45,022 bases of DNA from JADKIH01 sp031367345 (GCA_031367345.1 JANLPR010000039.1:1-45022), one strand, 5' to 3'. Counted from the first letter of the stretch, positions 34,884 to 43,575 are shown. Numbers and translations are program-made. Notes: generated by a model from the sequence alone, not told the origin.

Positions 34884-35531
34884 TTATTCATCTTGCATAC
34901 TATCGTCCATTACATCTTCCGACCCAAATTGGTCTTCACTACTTTCGTCGGCATCATCACCGGCAGTAAAAGACTCATCCTTTTCAACTCCTTCCGGCAA
35001 TTCATCAGCATCAATTGCGAGTTCTTCCGTTTCCGGTTCTTCGCTTTCTTCGTCATCAAAATCTAGTTCATCTAGCAATTCTAATTCTTCAGGATCCGGA
35101 ATTGGAATTACGCCGGTATTGCTAAATTGCAAAGGTGCATCTCCAGATGATCGTATTGTTCTTGGATATAGAGCAGTTGGATCTTCATCACGATTTATTT
35201 TAAATAATTCAATTAAGAATGTCCAAGGGGAGCTAAAATCAAAAATGTAATAAATCTTTTGATGTGGATCTATTATGTAATTACATAATTTAGCCTTAGA
35301 AATATGTATTACATTAGAATCTCCATCTTCAATGGGTTTTGAAGTGATCTCTTTCCCTTTTTTCCAGTTGTCATCACTCATGTAAAATGATGAAGGTTTG
35401 TTGCCATCAAATCCAATAGATGAATGGATAGCATCATGAAGCTCACTGAAAGTCTGAGTCGATTTAATTTCTATATCTCTCGACACTTCGTCGTGATCTT
35501 CAAATGTAATTCTAAAACGATATGTTGCCAT
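34884..35531 (-). CDS. Plasmid pRiA4b ORF-3-like protein with acidic C-terminal tail
   Basis: Residues 1-125 resemble the pRiA4b ORF-3 family found next to transposons, plasmids and many chromosomal genes (YRFRITFEDHDEVSRDIEI, FSELHDAIHSSIGFD, SSFYMSDDNW, DPHQKIYYIFDF). The function is unestablished. Residues 147-215 are strikingly acidic (EEL, DELDFDDEESEE, then runs of Asp/Glu to the end), probably a disordered tail or nucleic-acid/protein mimic; that is an inference. It sits between cca and miaA but carries its own upstream -7 box and terminator, so it may be a separate unit. No transposase or plasmid gene is adjacent. Confidence 0.75.
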   Translation of the reverse strand: MATYRFRITFEDHDEVSRDIEIKSTQTFSELHDAIHSSIGFDGNKPSSFYMSDDNWKKGKEITSKPIEDGDSNVIHISKAKLCNYIIDPHQKIYYIFDFSSPWTFLIELFKINRDEDPTALYPRTIRSSGDAPLQFSNTGVIPIPDPEELELLDELDFDDEESEEPETEELAIDADELPEGVEKDESFTAGDDADESSEDQFGSEDVMDDSMQDE

Positions 35532-35553
35532 TTTCTTTTAAGCGTGTGAACCT

Positions 35554-35561
35554 CAAAAATA
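35554..35561 (-). promoter_or_regulatory. -7 box of the pRiA4b-like gene
   Basis: TATTTTTG on the minus strand, an exact TAnnTTTG match, 22 bases before the ATG at 35531. No clear -33 TTG is found. Confidence 0.35.
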
Positions 35562-35612
35562 ATAAGAAATTTTCTTTTAAAAATTGAAAGTTGTAAAAAT
35601 ATATAAAAAAGT

Positions 35613-37031
35613 TTATGATGATAATTTTTTCCTTACCAAACCCAGATCTTTACTTATCTTAAGCATTAAATCAAAAGCCTCTTGGTAGTCGTTTTTGATT
35701 TCGCCCTCTAAAATGGCTTCTCTGATAGCATTTTTTAAAATTCCTACTTCTCTACCCGGTTTTAGATCAAACGTGGCCATGATATCTTCACCTGAAATTG
35801 GAGGCTGCCAATTTCTAATTCGATCCTTTTCTTCTACTTCCTTCAGTTTTTCACTAACTATATTAAAATTTTCTTTGTATTTTTTAATCTTGTACTCATT
35901 CTTCGTTGTAACATCAGCGTGGCACAATACCATCAAAGAATCAATATCATCTCCTGCATCAAATAATAATCTTCTGATGGCGGAATCTGTAACATGCTCT
36001 TGAGCCAAAACTATCGGTCTTAAATGGAGCTGAACTATTTTCTCTACGAATTTCATTTTCTCATTCAGGGGTAATTTTAGCTCTCTGAAAATATGCTTTA
36101 CCATTCTAGCACCTTTGTCTTCATGACCATGAAAGGTCCATCCGGTACCGGGCTCGTATCTTTTAGTGGCAGGTTTGGCTATATCATGTAGAATGGCTGC
36201 CCATCGTAACCACAAATCATTTGAGGCTTTGCAAACATTGTCCAAGACTTGTAAAGTGTGGTAGAAATTGTCTTTGTGGCCATGACCATTTACATATTCT
36301 ACTCCGTGAAGCTGTACCATCTGAGGAAAAATTAAGTGGAGCAAGCCCGTATTGAAGAGTATTTCAAATCCAATAGAAGGCATATCAGATAAAATAATCT
36401 TATTTAATTCTTCGATGATTCGTTCTGCACTAACAATTTTGATCCGTTCTTTATTAGTTGATATTGCTTCTAAAACGTTTGTGTCGATGTGGAAATGAAG
36501 TTGAGTAGCAAAACGAATTGCTCTCATCATTCTCAAAGGGTCGTCGCTGAAGGTAATGTTAGCATCGAGTGGAGTACGTATTATTTTCTTTTCAATATCC
36601 GTTACGCCTCCAAAAGGATCTATCAGTTCGCCAAAATTGGTAGGCGTGAGGTGAATCGCCATCGCATTGATAGTGAAATCTCGCCTCTTCTGATCATCTG
36701 CTAACGTACCTTCTTCAACTATAGGTTTTCTTGAATCGAGTCGGTATGATTCTTTTCTGGCACCTACAAATTCAATTTCTAATCCATCGTGTTTTATCAT
36801 GGCCGTCCCGAAGTTTCGGAAGAAATTCACATTCACATTATCTCCTAAACGGTTGGCTACTTTTTGTGCCAGGTCTATTCCGCTTCCCAAAACAACTATA
36901 TCGATATCTTTCGATTCACGTTTAAGAAAAATATCTCTTACATATCCGCCCACTACAAACGCTTCTTGCTGTAATGCAGTAGCTTCTTCAGCAATGATAG
37001 CAAAAATGGGATGTTGAATATGTTTTTTCAT
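35613..37031 (-). CDS. cca: CCA tRNA nucleotidyltransferase with HD domain
   Basis: Adds or repairs the 3'-CCA of tRNAs. The nucleotidyltransferase head has GGYVRDIFLKRESKDIDIVV with the metal-binding Asp pair (42, 44) and RRDFTINAMAIHL. The middle helical RNA-binding part contains DDPLRMMRAIRFATQL. The C-terminal HD domain is clear (AAILHDIAKPATK, FHGHEDKGA), as in bacterial CCA enzymes with phosphohydrolase activity. 472 residues is normal. It lies 45 bp after tsaC on the same strand and belongs to the dapD-GT9-tsaC-cca run. Confidence 0.93.
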   Translation of the reverse strand: MKKHIQHPIFAIIAEEATALQQEAFVVGGYVRDIFLKRESKDIDIVVLGSGIDLAQKVANRLGDNVNVNFFRNFGTAMIKHDGLEIEFVGARKESYRLDSRKPIVEEGTLADDQKRRDFTINAMAIHLTPTNFGELIDPFGGVTDIEKKIIRTPLDANITFSDDPLRMMRAIRFATQLHFHIDTNVLEAISTNKERIKIVSAERIIEELNKIILSDMPSIGFEILFNTGLLHLIFPQMVQLHGVEYVNGHGHKDNFYHTLQVLDNVCKASNDLWLRWAAILHDIAKPATKRYEPGTGWTFHGHEDKGARMVKHIFRELKLPLNEKMKFVEKIVQLHLRPIVLAQEHVTDSAIRRLLFDAGDDIDSLMVLCHADVTTKNEYKIKKYKENFNIVSEKLKEVEEKDRIRNWQPPISGEDIMATFDLKPGREVGILKNAIREAILEGEIKNDYQEAFDLMLKISKDLGLVRKKLSS

Positions 37032-37076
37032 TCTTAATTTCTTTCCGTAAATTTCTTTTTAAAGATACAATAAATC

Positions 37077-37652
37077 TTATTTCCTAATGAATTCAAAGAG
37101 CCCGCCTTTTCTTAGTCGAACAATTGTTGATGGCTTTGTCGGTCTATTATCGTTTTGCCTCCATTGTACAATGTAATCGACTCCGTTCTTTATTTCTTCA
37201 GATATTTCTTTAAATGTTTTTGCAGATGGCGCTCCGCTAATATTCGCCGATGTAGAAACAATCGGCTTTCTAAAAAGTCCCAATAAGTTTTTGCAGAATT
37301 CATCATTCGTAACCCGTATTGCAATACTTCCATCTTCTGCTACTAAGTTTTCAGGAAGGTTTTTAGCCTCATCGTAAATAATTGTGATTGGCCGTTCAGC
37401 AAATTCAATCAGCTGCCAAGCTTGTTCCGGAACTTCTCGTACATAAGAAAGAATTCGAGATTCAACATCTACCAATAAAATCATACTCTTCGATTCAATT
37501 CTCTTTTTTAAAGCATAGATTTTTTTTACAGCTTCCGAATTTGTCGCATCACAACCAATACCCCAAACAGAGTCTGTTGGATATAAAATGATTCCGCCAT
37601 TTTTCAACACTTCTAATGATTTTTTAATTTCTTGTTTTAATTCTTCGTTCAT
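37077..37652 (-). CDS. tsaC: L-threonylcarbamoyladenylate synthase (Sua5/YrdC family)
   Basis: Makes threonylcarbamoyl-AMP, the donor for tRNA t6A37. The 191-residue YrdC-type protein shows ILYPTDSVWGIGCDATNSEA, KKIYALKKR and STSANISGAPSAKTF. It lacks the C-terminal Sua5 extension, so it is the short TsaC type. Its start overlaps the stop of the upstream GT9 gene by 4 bp. With tsaE (2690-3109) the window carries two of the t6A pathway genes, though far apart. Confidence 0.94.
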   Translation of the reverse strand: MNEELKQEIKKSLEVLKNGGIILYPTDSVWGIGCDATNSEAVKKIYALKKRIESKSMILLVDVESRILSYVREVPEQAWQLIEFAERPITIIYDEAKNLPENLVAEDGSIAIRVTNDEFCKNLLGLFRKPIVSTSANISGAPSAKTFKEISEEIKNGVDYIVQWRQNDNRPTKPSTIVRLRKGGLFEFIRK

Positions 37653-38638
37653 AGTGGTTGAAATACTGCATCAATAGAGATGGTATGTGCACAGTTAAAA
37701 TGTTTTTCAGGACAAGCCGTGTAGCCATGGAGTCCACATGGTCTGCAAGAGAGTTCAATTTTTGTTTCTACTGTTCTTGATATTTTGCTCAAAGGGCCAA
37801 ATCCAAATTTAGGAACTGTTGAGCAATAGATGGCTGTAACATTGGCATCAATAGCTCCTGCCATGTGCAACGGAGCCGAATCATTTACATAATTCATCAT
37901 GGCGTTTTTCATTAACGCAGTCGATTGCAAAAAACTAAGTTCTCCACACAAATTAAAAAGGCTGTTGTGTTTAGAATTCTTAATAAGTTCATTTCCTAAA
38001 TCTTGCTCAGCTTTAGAACCAAGAAGGTAAATTAAGATATTGCTGTTTGCCTGGCGATATTTTTCAATCAACTCCAACCATTTATAGGGTGGAAATGTTT
38101 TTGTAAACCAAACCGATCCGGGAGATAGGGTGATGTAATCTGAATTCTGATATTTTTTAATGGAGTTGAATTCACTTTCATCCGGATATAATCGCGGGAG
38201 TGCTGCTTTCTTTCCGGTTAAGTGTTCTATCAGCAATTGATTCCTTTCAATCTCGTGCGTTCCATCGCCGATGTTGTGAGAAAAACGCTTAGTATAAAAC
38301 AGGCTTAAAGGATTTTTCGAAAAGCCGATTTTTTCTTTGGCACCGGATAAAGAAGTTAATATACCTGTCCCTGCAAATCGTTGTAGGTTAACAATTACGT
38401 CGTATTTGTTTTTTCTGATTCTGAAAATTAATTTAAATAAATTTGAAAGTTTATTTTCTTTCTTATTCCAAATCAATATTTCTTTTAAAAAAGGATGATG
38501 GCTAAGTAGCGTTTCATTTCCTTTTCGTAGCAGAATAGAAATTTCTGCTTGAGGTATTTCACAATGAATTTTCTCTAACAATGAAGTTGCTAACACGACA
38601 TCGCCAGTGAATGCAGTTTGTATGATTAGAATTTTCAT
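37649..38638 (-). CDS. Glycosyltransferase family 9 (heptosyltransferase-like)
   Basis: A 329-residue cytosolic GT-B glycosyltransferase of the LPS heptosyltransferase family. It has the N-terminal IIQTAFTGDVVLATSLLEKI, a DVIVNLQRF strand, the ISL-like ITLSPGSVWFTKTFP, and the nucleotide-sugar site NDSAPLHMAGAIDANV. A Cys-containing C-terminus (SCRPCGLHGY, then CPEKHFNC) resembles other Bacteroidota members. It may transfer a heptose or another sugar to the LPS core. It overlaps tsaC by 4 bp and follows dapD by 10 bp, a mixed-function operon. Confidence 0.88.
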   Translation of the reverse strand: MKILIIQTAFTGDVVLATSLLEKIHCEIPQAEISILLRKGNETLLSHHPFLKEILIWNKKENKLSNLFKLIFRIRKNKYDVIVNLQRFAGTGILTSLSGAKEKIGFSKNPLSLFYTKRFSHNIGDGTHEIERNQLLIEHLTGKKAALPRLYPDESEFNSIKKYQNSDYITLSPGSVWFTKTFPPYKWLELIEKYRQANSNILIYLLGSKAEQDLGNELIKNSKHNSLFNLCGELSFLQSTALMKNAMMNYVNDSAPLHMAGAIDANVTAIYCSTVPKFGFGPLSKISRTVETKIELSCRPCGLHGYTACPEKHFNCAHTISIDAVFQPL

Positions 38639-38648
38639 CTGCTAACGA

Positions 38649-39455
38649 TTAAACTGCAACATTGTATTCGCGTAAAGCACTGTTGAGTGAAGTTTTTTTA
38701 TCGGTACTTTCTTTTCGTTTACCTATGATCAATGCACATGGTACTTGAAAATCTCCTGCAGGAAATTTTTTGGTATACGAGCCTGGAATTACAACCGATT
38801 TAGCAGGAACTTTTCCTTTGTATTCAATAGGAGTAGGGCCGGTAACATCAATTATTTTGGTCGACATAGTCAATACTACATTTGCGCCTAGCACAGCTTC
38901 AGATTCAATATGTACACCTTCAACTACAATACATCGAGAGCCAATAAAACAATTGTCTTCTATAATAACAGGTGCTGCTTGCACAGGTTCTAAAACTCCA
39001 CCTATACCAACACCGCCACTTAAATGAACATCTTTACCAATCTGTGCACACGAGCCAACAGTTGCCCAAGTGTCAACCATTGTACCTTGGTCAACATAAG
39101 CGCCAATGTTTACGTACGAGGGCATTAGAATCACACCCTTAGCAAGGAAACTACCATAACGTGCAATTGCATGTGGTACTACTCGTACACCTTGCCCTGC
39201 ATAATCTGATTTAAGTTTCATCTTGTCATGAAATTCTAGCGGTCCAAGATGAATAGTTTCCATTTGTTGAATAGGGAAATACAAGATGACAGCCTTTTTG
39301 ATCCAATCATTTACAATCCATCCTTCTGTACTTGGTTCAGCTACACGCATCCGGCCTTTGTCAAGTTCTTCTATAATTTCCCTGATTGTTTCCAAGGTTT
39401 TAGTGTCTTTTAGAAGTGCTCTGTTATCCCAAGCTTTTTCAATTATTTCTCTCAT
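38649..39455 (-). CDS. dapD: 2,3,4,5-tetrahydropyridine-2,6-dicarboxylate N-succinyltransferase (DapD)
   Basis: Lysine and meso-diaminopimelate pathway: succinylates tetrahydrodipicolinate with succinyl-CoA. 268 residues, normal length. The N-terminal helical domain includes GRMRVAEPSTEGWIVNDWIK. A left-handed beta-helix of hexapeptide repeats follows (VNIGAYVDQGTMVDTWATVG, IGKDVHLSGGVGIGGVLEP, VIIEDNCFIGSRCIVVEG). The C-terminus is SVVIPGSYTKKF. Probably first gene of the dapD-GT9-tsaC-cca operon. Confidence 0.96.
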   Translation of the reverse strand: MREIIEKAWDNRALLKDTKTLETIREIIEELDKGRMRVAEPSTEGWIVNDWIKKAVILYFPIQQMETIHLGPLEFHDKMKLKSDYAGQGVRVVPHAIARYGSFLAKGVILMPSYVNIGAYVDQGTMVDTWATVGSCAQIGKDVHLSGGVGIGGVLEPVQAAPVIIEDNCFIGSRCIVVEGVHIESEAVLGANVVLTMSTKIIDVTGPTPIEYKGKVPAKSVVIPGSYTKKFPAGDFQVPCALIIGKRKESTDKKTSLNSALREYNVAV

Positions 39456-39650
39456 CGATAATTTAAATCAGTTGGCAAAGAAACGCAATTTTTTCTTTTT
39501 ATGAGTCTATTTCAGAACGTAGGCATGGAAGTTTTAGTTGAATAAATGACCGAATTCTGTGTTATAAAAATGGCTTGCGGAATAGTCAATTAGCGGGTTA
39601 GATCTATAAAAAAAAGTAGTTTACACTACGTTTGAAACGTGATTTTGGAG

Positions 39651-39658
39651 TATCTTTG
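39651..39658 (+). promoter_or_regulatory. -7 box of ruvX, almost touching the start codon
   Basis: TATCTTTG is an exact TAnnTTTG match. A TTTG lies 16 bases upstream (39631-39634), shorter than the usual spacing. Four bases separate the box from the ATG at 39663, which predicts a leaderless transcript. The 207-bp gap 39456-39662 holds nothing else I recognise. Confidence 0.45.
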
Positions 39659-39662
39659 CGAA

Positions 39663-40079
39663 ATGGGGAGATTAATGGCGATTGATTATGGGACAAAGCG
39701 AGTTGGAATCGCTGTAACAGATCCTAATAAGCTTATCGCAACTGCGTTAGACACCGTTCATTCAAAGGATGTTTTAGAGTATTTGAAGAAGTATTTTGAG
39801 AAGGAGCCTGTTGAAGTGATAGTGATAGGAGAGCCACGACAAATGGATAATACGCCTTCTGAAATTGGTCATTTAGTTGATCAATTTGTAGCGAGTCTCA
39901 AAAAAAAATTCCCTGATAAAATATTGAAAAGGTACGATGAACGATTTACCTCTATGCTAGCTCAGCAGGCCATGAGATTAAACGGAATGAAGAAGTCTGA
40001 CAGGCAAAACAAAAGTTTAATAGATCAAACAAGTGCAGTTATTATTTTGCAATCGTATATGAATGCAAACCAATTATGA
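39663..40079 (+). CDS. ruvX: Putative pre-16S rRNA nuclease / Holliday junction resolvase-like (RuvX/YqgF)
   Basis: The ATG at 39663 (138 residues) gives MGRLMAIDYGTKRVGIAVTDP, matching Bacteroidota orthologues and preferable to a TTG at 39639. The RNase H fold has the catalytic Asp in AIDYGTKR, VIVIGEPRQMDNTPSE, and YDERFTSMLAQQAM with the later acidic residues. It is linked to 16S rRNA 5' maturation in E. coli. The stop overlaps the def start by 4 bp. Confidence 0.93.
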   Translation: MGRLMAIDYGTKRVGIAVTDPNKLIATALDTVHSKDVLEYLKKYFEKEPVEVIVIGEPRQMDNTPSEIGHLVDQFVASLKKKFPDKILKRYDERFTSMLAQQAMRLNGMKKSDRQNKSLIDQTSAVIILQSYMNANQL

Positions 40080-40651
40080 AGACAAAAAAAAGTATGGTGT
40101 ATCCAATAATCGCATATGGAGATCCAGTTTTAAAGAAAAAAGCATTGCCGATTGATAAGGATTATCCGAAACTCGATCAGTTGATTGCCGATATGTATGA
40201 AACCATGTATGATAGTAGTGGAGTAGGTTTAGCTGCACCTCAAATTGGTTTGTCGATTCGGTTGTTTGTGATAGACGGTACGCCATTTGAAGACGACGAT
40301 GTAAAAGATTTTAAGCAGGTTTTCATTAATGCTGAGATCAAAGAGGAGACCGGCGATCTTTGGAAATTCAATGAAGGTTGCTTGTCAATTCCTTCTGTAC
40401 GTGAAGACATCCATCGTAAAAGGGAAGTGTATATTGAATTTTATGATGAGAATTGGAAGTTCCATAAAAAGTCGTTCAATGGATTGGCAGCACGAATTAT
40501 TCAGCATGAATATGATCACATAGAAGGAATACTTTTTACAGATCGTATTTCGCCGCTTAGAAAAAAATTGCTTAAAAATAAGTTGTTAAACATTTCGCAT
40601 GGTAATGTGGATGTGGATTATAAAATGAAATTCCCTATTCGAGGAAGATAA
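40076..40651 (+). CDS. def: Peptide deformylase
   Basis: Removes the formyl group from nascent N-termini. The three motifs are GVGLAAPQIG, EGCLSIP (Cys metal ligand) and HEYDH (two His and the catalytic Glu). 191 residues. The first six residues (MKTKKS) may be extra, with a second ATG at 40094 (MVYPIIAYGDP) matching homologues better. The 4-bp overlap with ruvX supports the first start. A lipoprotein gene follows after 8 bp. Confidence 0.96.
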   Translation: MKTKKSMVYPIIAYGDPVLKKKALPIDKDYPKLDQLIADMYETMYDSSGVGLAAPQIGLSIRLFVIDGTPFEDDDVKDFKQVFINAEIKEETGDLWKFNEGCLSIPSVREDIHRKREVYIEFYDENWKFHKKSFNGLAARIIQHEYDHIEGILFTDRISPLRKKLLKNKLLNISHGNVDVDYKMKFPIRGR

Positions 40652-40659
40652 CTACTACT

Positions 40660-41208
40660 ATGAAAACCGTTAAAACTCTTGCTATTCTATATTTGTCAAC
40701 GATCCTTTTTTCTTGTACAACAGATAAAAACAAGTTGATCAATGTTATTGCTTCAGGAGAAGAGAAATTGCTTGATTCTAAAATGGAAATCAAAGATACT
40801 TCTGCCGCTTCAAGCTTGAGAAAAAATTATATTCTTTTTGCAGATACTTATGTAGCAGATTCTGCTTCCGGTACGTATCTGTTTCGTGCAGCCGATTTAT
40901 CGATTGGTTTGAATCAACCCAATGAAGCTGTTCAATTGCTTGATAGAATAATATTAAAATATCCGGATCATCCTAAATCTGCTTCAGCGCTTTTTTATCA
41001 GGCTTTTATTTATGATAGTTATTTACATCTTACGGCTTCAGCAATGGAGAAATATCGGTTGTTCATAAACAAATATCCTAACGACCAAATGGTGCCTTCT
41101 GCATCTGCAACATTATTGCAGTTAGAGACAGGATTAAGTGATGAAGAATTAGTTAAAAGTTTTCAGCACAAAAACGATTCTCTTTCAGCAGTTGGACAGA
41201 AAAATTAA
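40660..41208 (+). CDS. TPR-like lipoprotein
   Basis: 182 residues with a lipoprotein signal: LFSC with lipidated Cys19. The mature part has two to three helical TPR-like repeats (DLSIGLNQPNEAVQLLDRIILKYPDHP is one; ALFYQAFIYDSYL and YRLFINKYPNDQMVPSA another), similar to YbgF/BamD-like tetratricopeptide lipoproteins. It is probably a periplasmic scaffold, but the partner is unknown. The stop is immediately followed by the stop of convergent cdaA, with no base between. Confidence 0.75.
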   Translation: MKTVKTLAILYLSTILFSCTTDKNKLINVIASGEEKLLDSKMEIKDTSAASSLRKNYILFADTYVADSASGTYLFRAADLSIGLNQPNEAVQLLDRIILKYPDHPKSASALFYQAFIYDSYLHLTASAMEKYRLFINKYPNDQMVPSASATLLQLETGLSDEELVKSFQHKNDSLSAVGQKN

Positions 41209-42009
41209 TTACTGTTCAAATTCAAGTCTAAGTTTTCGTTCGAGCTCTTCCAATGTCAAATTGATGCTTATCTGTCCTTCTTTGGAAAAGGATATATCAC
41301 CTGTTTCTTCTGAAACAGCAATGGCAATACTGTCGCTGTGTTCTGTGACACCAATTGCTGCACGATGTCGCATACCAAGATGAGCAGGCAATTCATTATT
41401 CTCTGTTACAGGCAATACGCATCTGGCTGCTTTAATCTTATTGTTGGAAATTATTATTGCACCATCGTGCATCGGAGAATTCTTAAAAAAAATGCTTTCG
41501 ATAAGTCTTTGTGAAATGTCGGCATCCATCAAATCGCCTGTATTAGAATAATATTTCAATTGTGAAGATTTTGCTAAAACAATAATTGCACCTGTACGAG
41601 TTTTTGACATTTGTCGACAAGCTTTTACAATTGCAGAGATATCGAGCGGTGGATTATGTTGAGTTTGCCAATTCCATGGCAGTAGTTGTTTTGTAAAATT
41701 ATTTTTCGATAAAAAATTTGTTGTTCCAAGAACAATTAGAAATCTCCTTACCTCTTGTTGAAAGACAATAATTAGTGCAATAAATCCTAGGCTGATAAAT
41801 TGCCCTAGTATTGTTCCTAATAATTCCATATTCAAAACTTTCACACATATCCAGTACAACGCATATACCGTTAGGAGTCCAATAAAAATATTTATGGCTA
41901 CTCCACCTCTCAAAAGATTGTAAAGCTTGTACAATAAAAAAGTTACGATCGCAATATCGATCAAATCGATCAATCGGATGGTAAGAAAGCCTATGTGAAA
42001 AAGATCCAT
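41209..42009 (-). CDS. cdaA: Diadenylate cyclase (CdaA), c-di-AMP synthase
   Basis: Makes c-di-AMP from two ATP. 266 residues: three N-terminal membrane helices (residues about 10-85), then the DAC domain with the catalytic DGA (182-184, SPMHDGAIII) and RHR (214-216, LGMRHRAAIG). This is the CdaA class, the common c-di-AMP synthase in Bacteroidota. No CdaR regulator or GlmM gene is adjacent. It is co-directional with folP, starting 48 bp after it. Confidence 0.94.
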   Translation of the reverse strand: MDLFHIGFLTIRLIDLIDIAIVTFLLYKLYNLLRGGVAINIFIGLLTVYALYWICVKVLNMELLGTILGQFISLGFIALIIVFQQEVRRFLIVLGTTNFLSKNNFTKQLLPWNWQTQHNPPLDISAIVKACRQMSKTRTGAIIVLAKSSQLKYYSNTGDLMDADISQRLIESIFFKNSPMHDGAIIISNNKIKAARCVLPVTENNELPAHLGMRHRAAIGVTEHSDSIAIAVSEETGDISFSKEGQISINLTLEELERKLRLEFEQ

Positions 42010-42044
42010 TCTGTTTTAAAGAAAGTTAATTGATATTATAAATG

Positions 42045-42052
42045 CAAATTTA
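42045..42052 (-). promoter_or_regulatory. Possible -7 box of cdaA
   Basis: TAAATTTG on the minus strand, exact TAnnTTTG, 35 bases before the cdaA ATG in the folP-cdaA gap. No -33 element was found, so read-through from folP is equally likely. Confidence 0.25.
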
Positions 42053-42057
42053 ATGGA

Positions 42058-42900
42058 TTATAATCGACTTATTTTATACTCTTCCACAAGAGTTATCACC
42101 TGTTGAGCTTCCAAAACATCGTGTACACGTAAAATAGAAGCACCATTTAGAATCGCCAATGTGTTCAAAACACTCGTTCCATTAAGTGCCTCGTCCGATT
42201 TAATTTTTAAGCTTGTTGTTATCATTGCTTTCCTACTTAGTCCAACCAGAATAGGGGAGTTGAAATGAGAAAAGGCGTTGAGGTTTTTCAGAAGAGAAAA
42301 ATTGTGTACTGTTTTTTTCCCAAATCCAAATCCCGGATCAAGAATTAGTTGTTCAATTCCATACGATTTAAGTTCAGCTATCTTTTCATCGAAAAAGTTC
42401 CAAATTTCACGAACTACATTTACATATTCAGCTTCTTTTTGCATGGTAGTAGGAGTTCCTTTCATGTGCATGAGAATATACGGTACTTTTAATCGCCCAA
42501 TGGTTTCAAACATTGTTCTATCAATACTTCCACCTGAAATGTCGTTCACAATACCAACCCCAAGGTCAACAGCTTTTTCAGCAACCGTGCTATAGAATGT
42601 ATCGATTGATAAAAGCGCATTTGGAAATTCCTTTCGAAGAGAATTTATTGCTTTGTTGACTCTTTCCCATTCTTCACTCGAACTAATTGTTTCAGCACCC
42701 GGTCTAGTCGATTGTCCACCAATGTCAAGGATTTTGGCACCGGCAACTAACGCTTTTTCTGCATTTATTAGTAAGGATTTTTCGTCGGAATTAGAGCCTC
42801 CATCGTAAAAGGAATCGGGTGTTAAATTAATAATGGCCATTACAATTGGTGTTGATAAATCCAACAGTTTTCCGTGACAGTTTAGGCTAAATTTTATCAT
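42058..42900 (-). CDS. folP: Dihydropteroate synthase
   Basis: Folate synthesis: joins p-aminobenzoate to 6-hydroxymethyl-7,8-dihydropterin pyrophosphate. 280 residues in a TIM barrel. Motifs are IVMAIINLTPDSFYDGG, ILDIGGQSTRPGA, SIDTFYS, IVNDISGG, LMHMKGTP, ILDPGFGFGKK, GLSRKAM and LRVHDV. These match FolP loops including the sulfonamide-target region. Divergent from DUF1599 (78-bp gap). The neighbourhood folP-cdaA with DUF1599 and a DoxX-type gene recurs in Bacteroidota, as far as I recall. Confidence 0.96.
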   Translation of the reverse strand: MIKFSLNCHGKLLDLSTPIVMAIINLTPDSFYDGGSNSDEKSLLINAEKALVAGAKILDIGGQSTRPGAETISSSEEWERVNKAINSLRKEFPNALLSIDTFYSTVAEKAVDLGVGIVNDISGGSIDRTMFETIGRLKVPYILMHMKGTPTTMQKEAEYVNVVREIWNFFDEKIAELKSYGIEQLILDPGFGFGKKTVHNFSLLKNLNAFSHFNSPILVGLSRKAMITTSLKIKSDEALNGTSVLNTLAILNGASILRVHDVLEAQQVITLVEEYKISRL

Positions 42901-42978
42901 AAAAAATGTATCTTCGCAATCATTAAATTCAACGGCAAAGTAGTAAATATAGATTGGAATTTAATAATCTAAATGTAA

Positions 42979-43563
42979 ATGGAAGCAGCGGCTCAAATTG
43001 AGAAATCGGAATTAAATATGGCAAAAAGTACTTCAACCCACTACAGTGAGATCATTGGTCGATGTAAAGATCTTTTCATCAAGAAAATGAAAGATTACGG
43101 TACTGCTTGGAGGATTTTGCGATTGAGTTCGATTACCGATCAAATTTATATTAAAGCGCAGCGCATCCGAAGCATTGAAGAAAAGGGAACTCAACGAATT
43201 GATGATAATATTGACGGTGAATTTATTGGTATCATCAATTACTGTGTAATAGCTTTGATCCAATTGGAGAAGGGAAGCGACGATAATCTGGAAATGCCTG
43301 CAAAAGAAGTTACGCATCATTTTGAGATGCATGTTAAAAAAGCAAAGTCGTTGATGGAAGATAAAAACCACGACTATGGTGAAGCGTGGAGAGGAATGCG
43401 GACGAGTTCAATGACAGATTTAATATTAATGAAATTGCTGCGGATAAAACAAATAGAAGACAATAAAGGAAATACACTGGTAAGTGAAGGAATAGACGCA
43501 AATTATTATGACATCATCAATTATTCGGTTTTTGCATTGATCAAATTAGAATCAGAAAATTAA
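42979..43563 (+). CDS. DUF1599 protein, two tandem domains
   Basis: 194 residues in two homologous halves. The first has KMKDYGTAWRILRLSS (residues 36-51) and IDDNIDGEFIGIINYCVIALIQLE. The second has NHDYGEAWRGMRTSS (130-144) and GIDANYYDIINYSVFALIKLE. The common core is DYGxAWRxxRxSSxTD then RIxxIE. I recall this family being described as a nucleotide-modification-associated domain, but the function is not established here. An ATG at 43018 (MAKSTSTHYSE) is an alternative start. It sits opposite folP and 12 bp upstream of the DoxX-type gene. Confidence 0.82.
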   Translation: MEAAAQIEKSELNMAKSTSTHYSEIIGRCKDLFIKKMKDYGTAWRILRLSSITDQIYIKAQRIRSIEEKGTQRIDDNIDGEFIGIINYCVIALIQLEKGSDDNLEMPAKEVTHHFEMHVKKAKSLMEDKNHDYGEAWRGMRTSSMTDLILMKLLRIKQIEDNKGNTLVSEGIDANYYDIINYSVFALIKLESEN

Positions 43564-43575
43564 TAGATATTCTTT

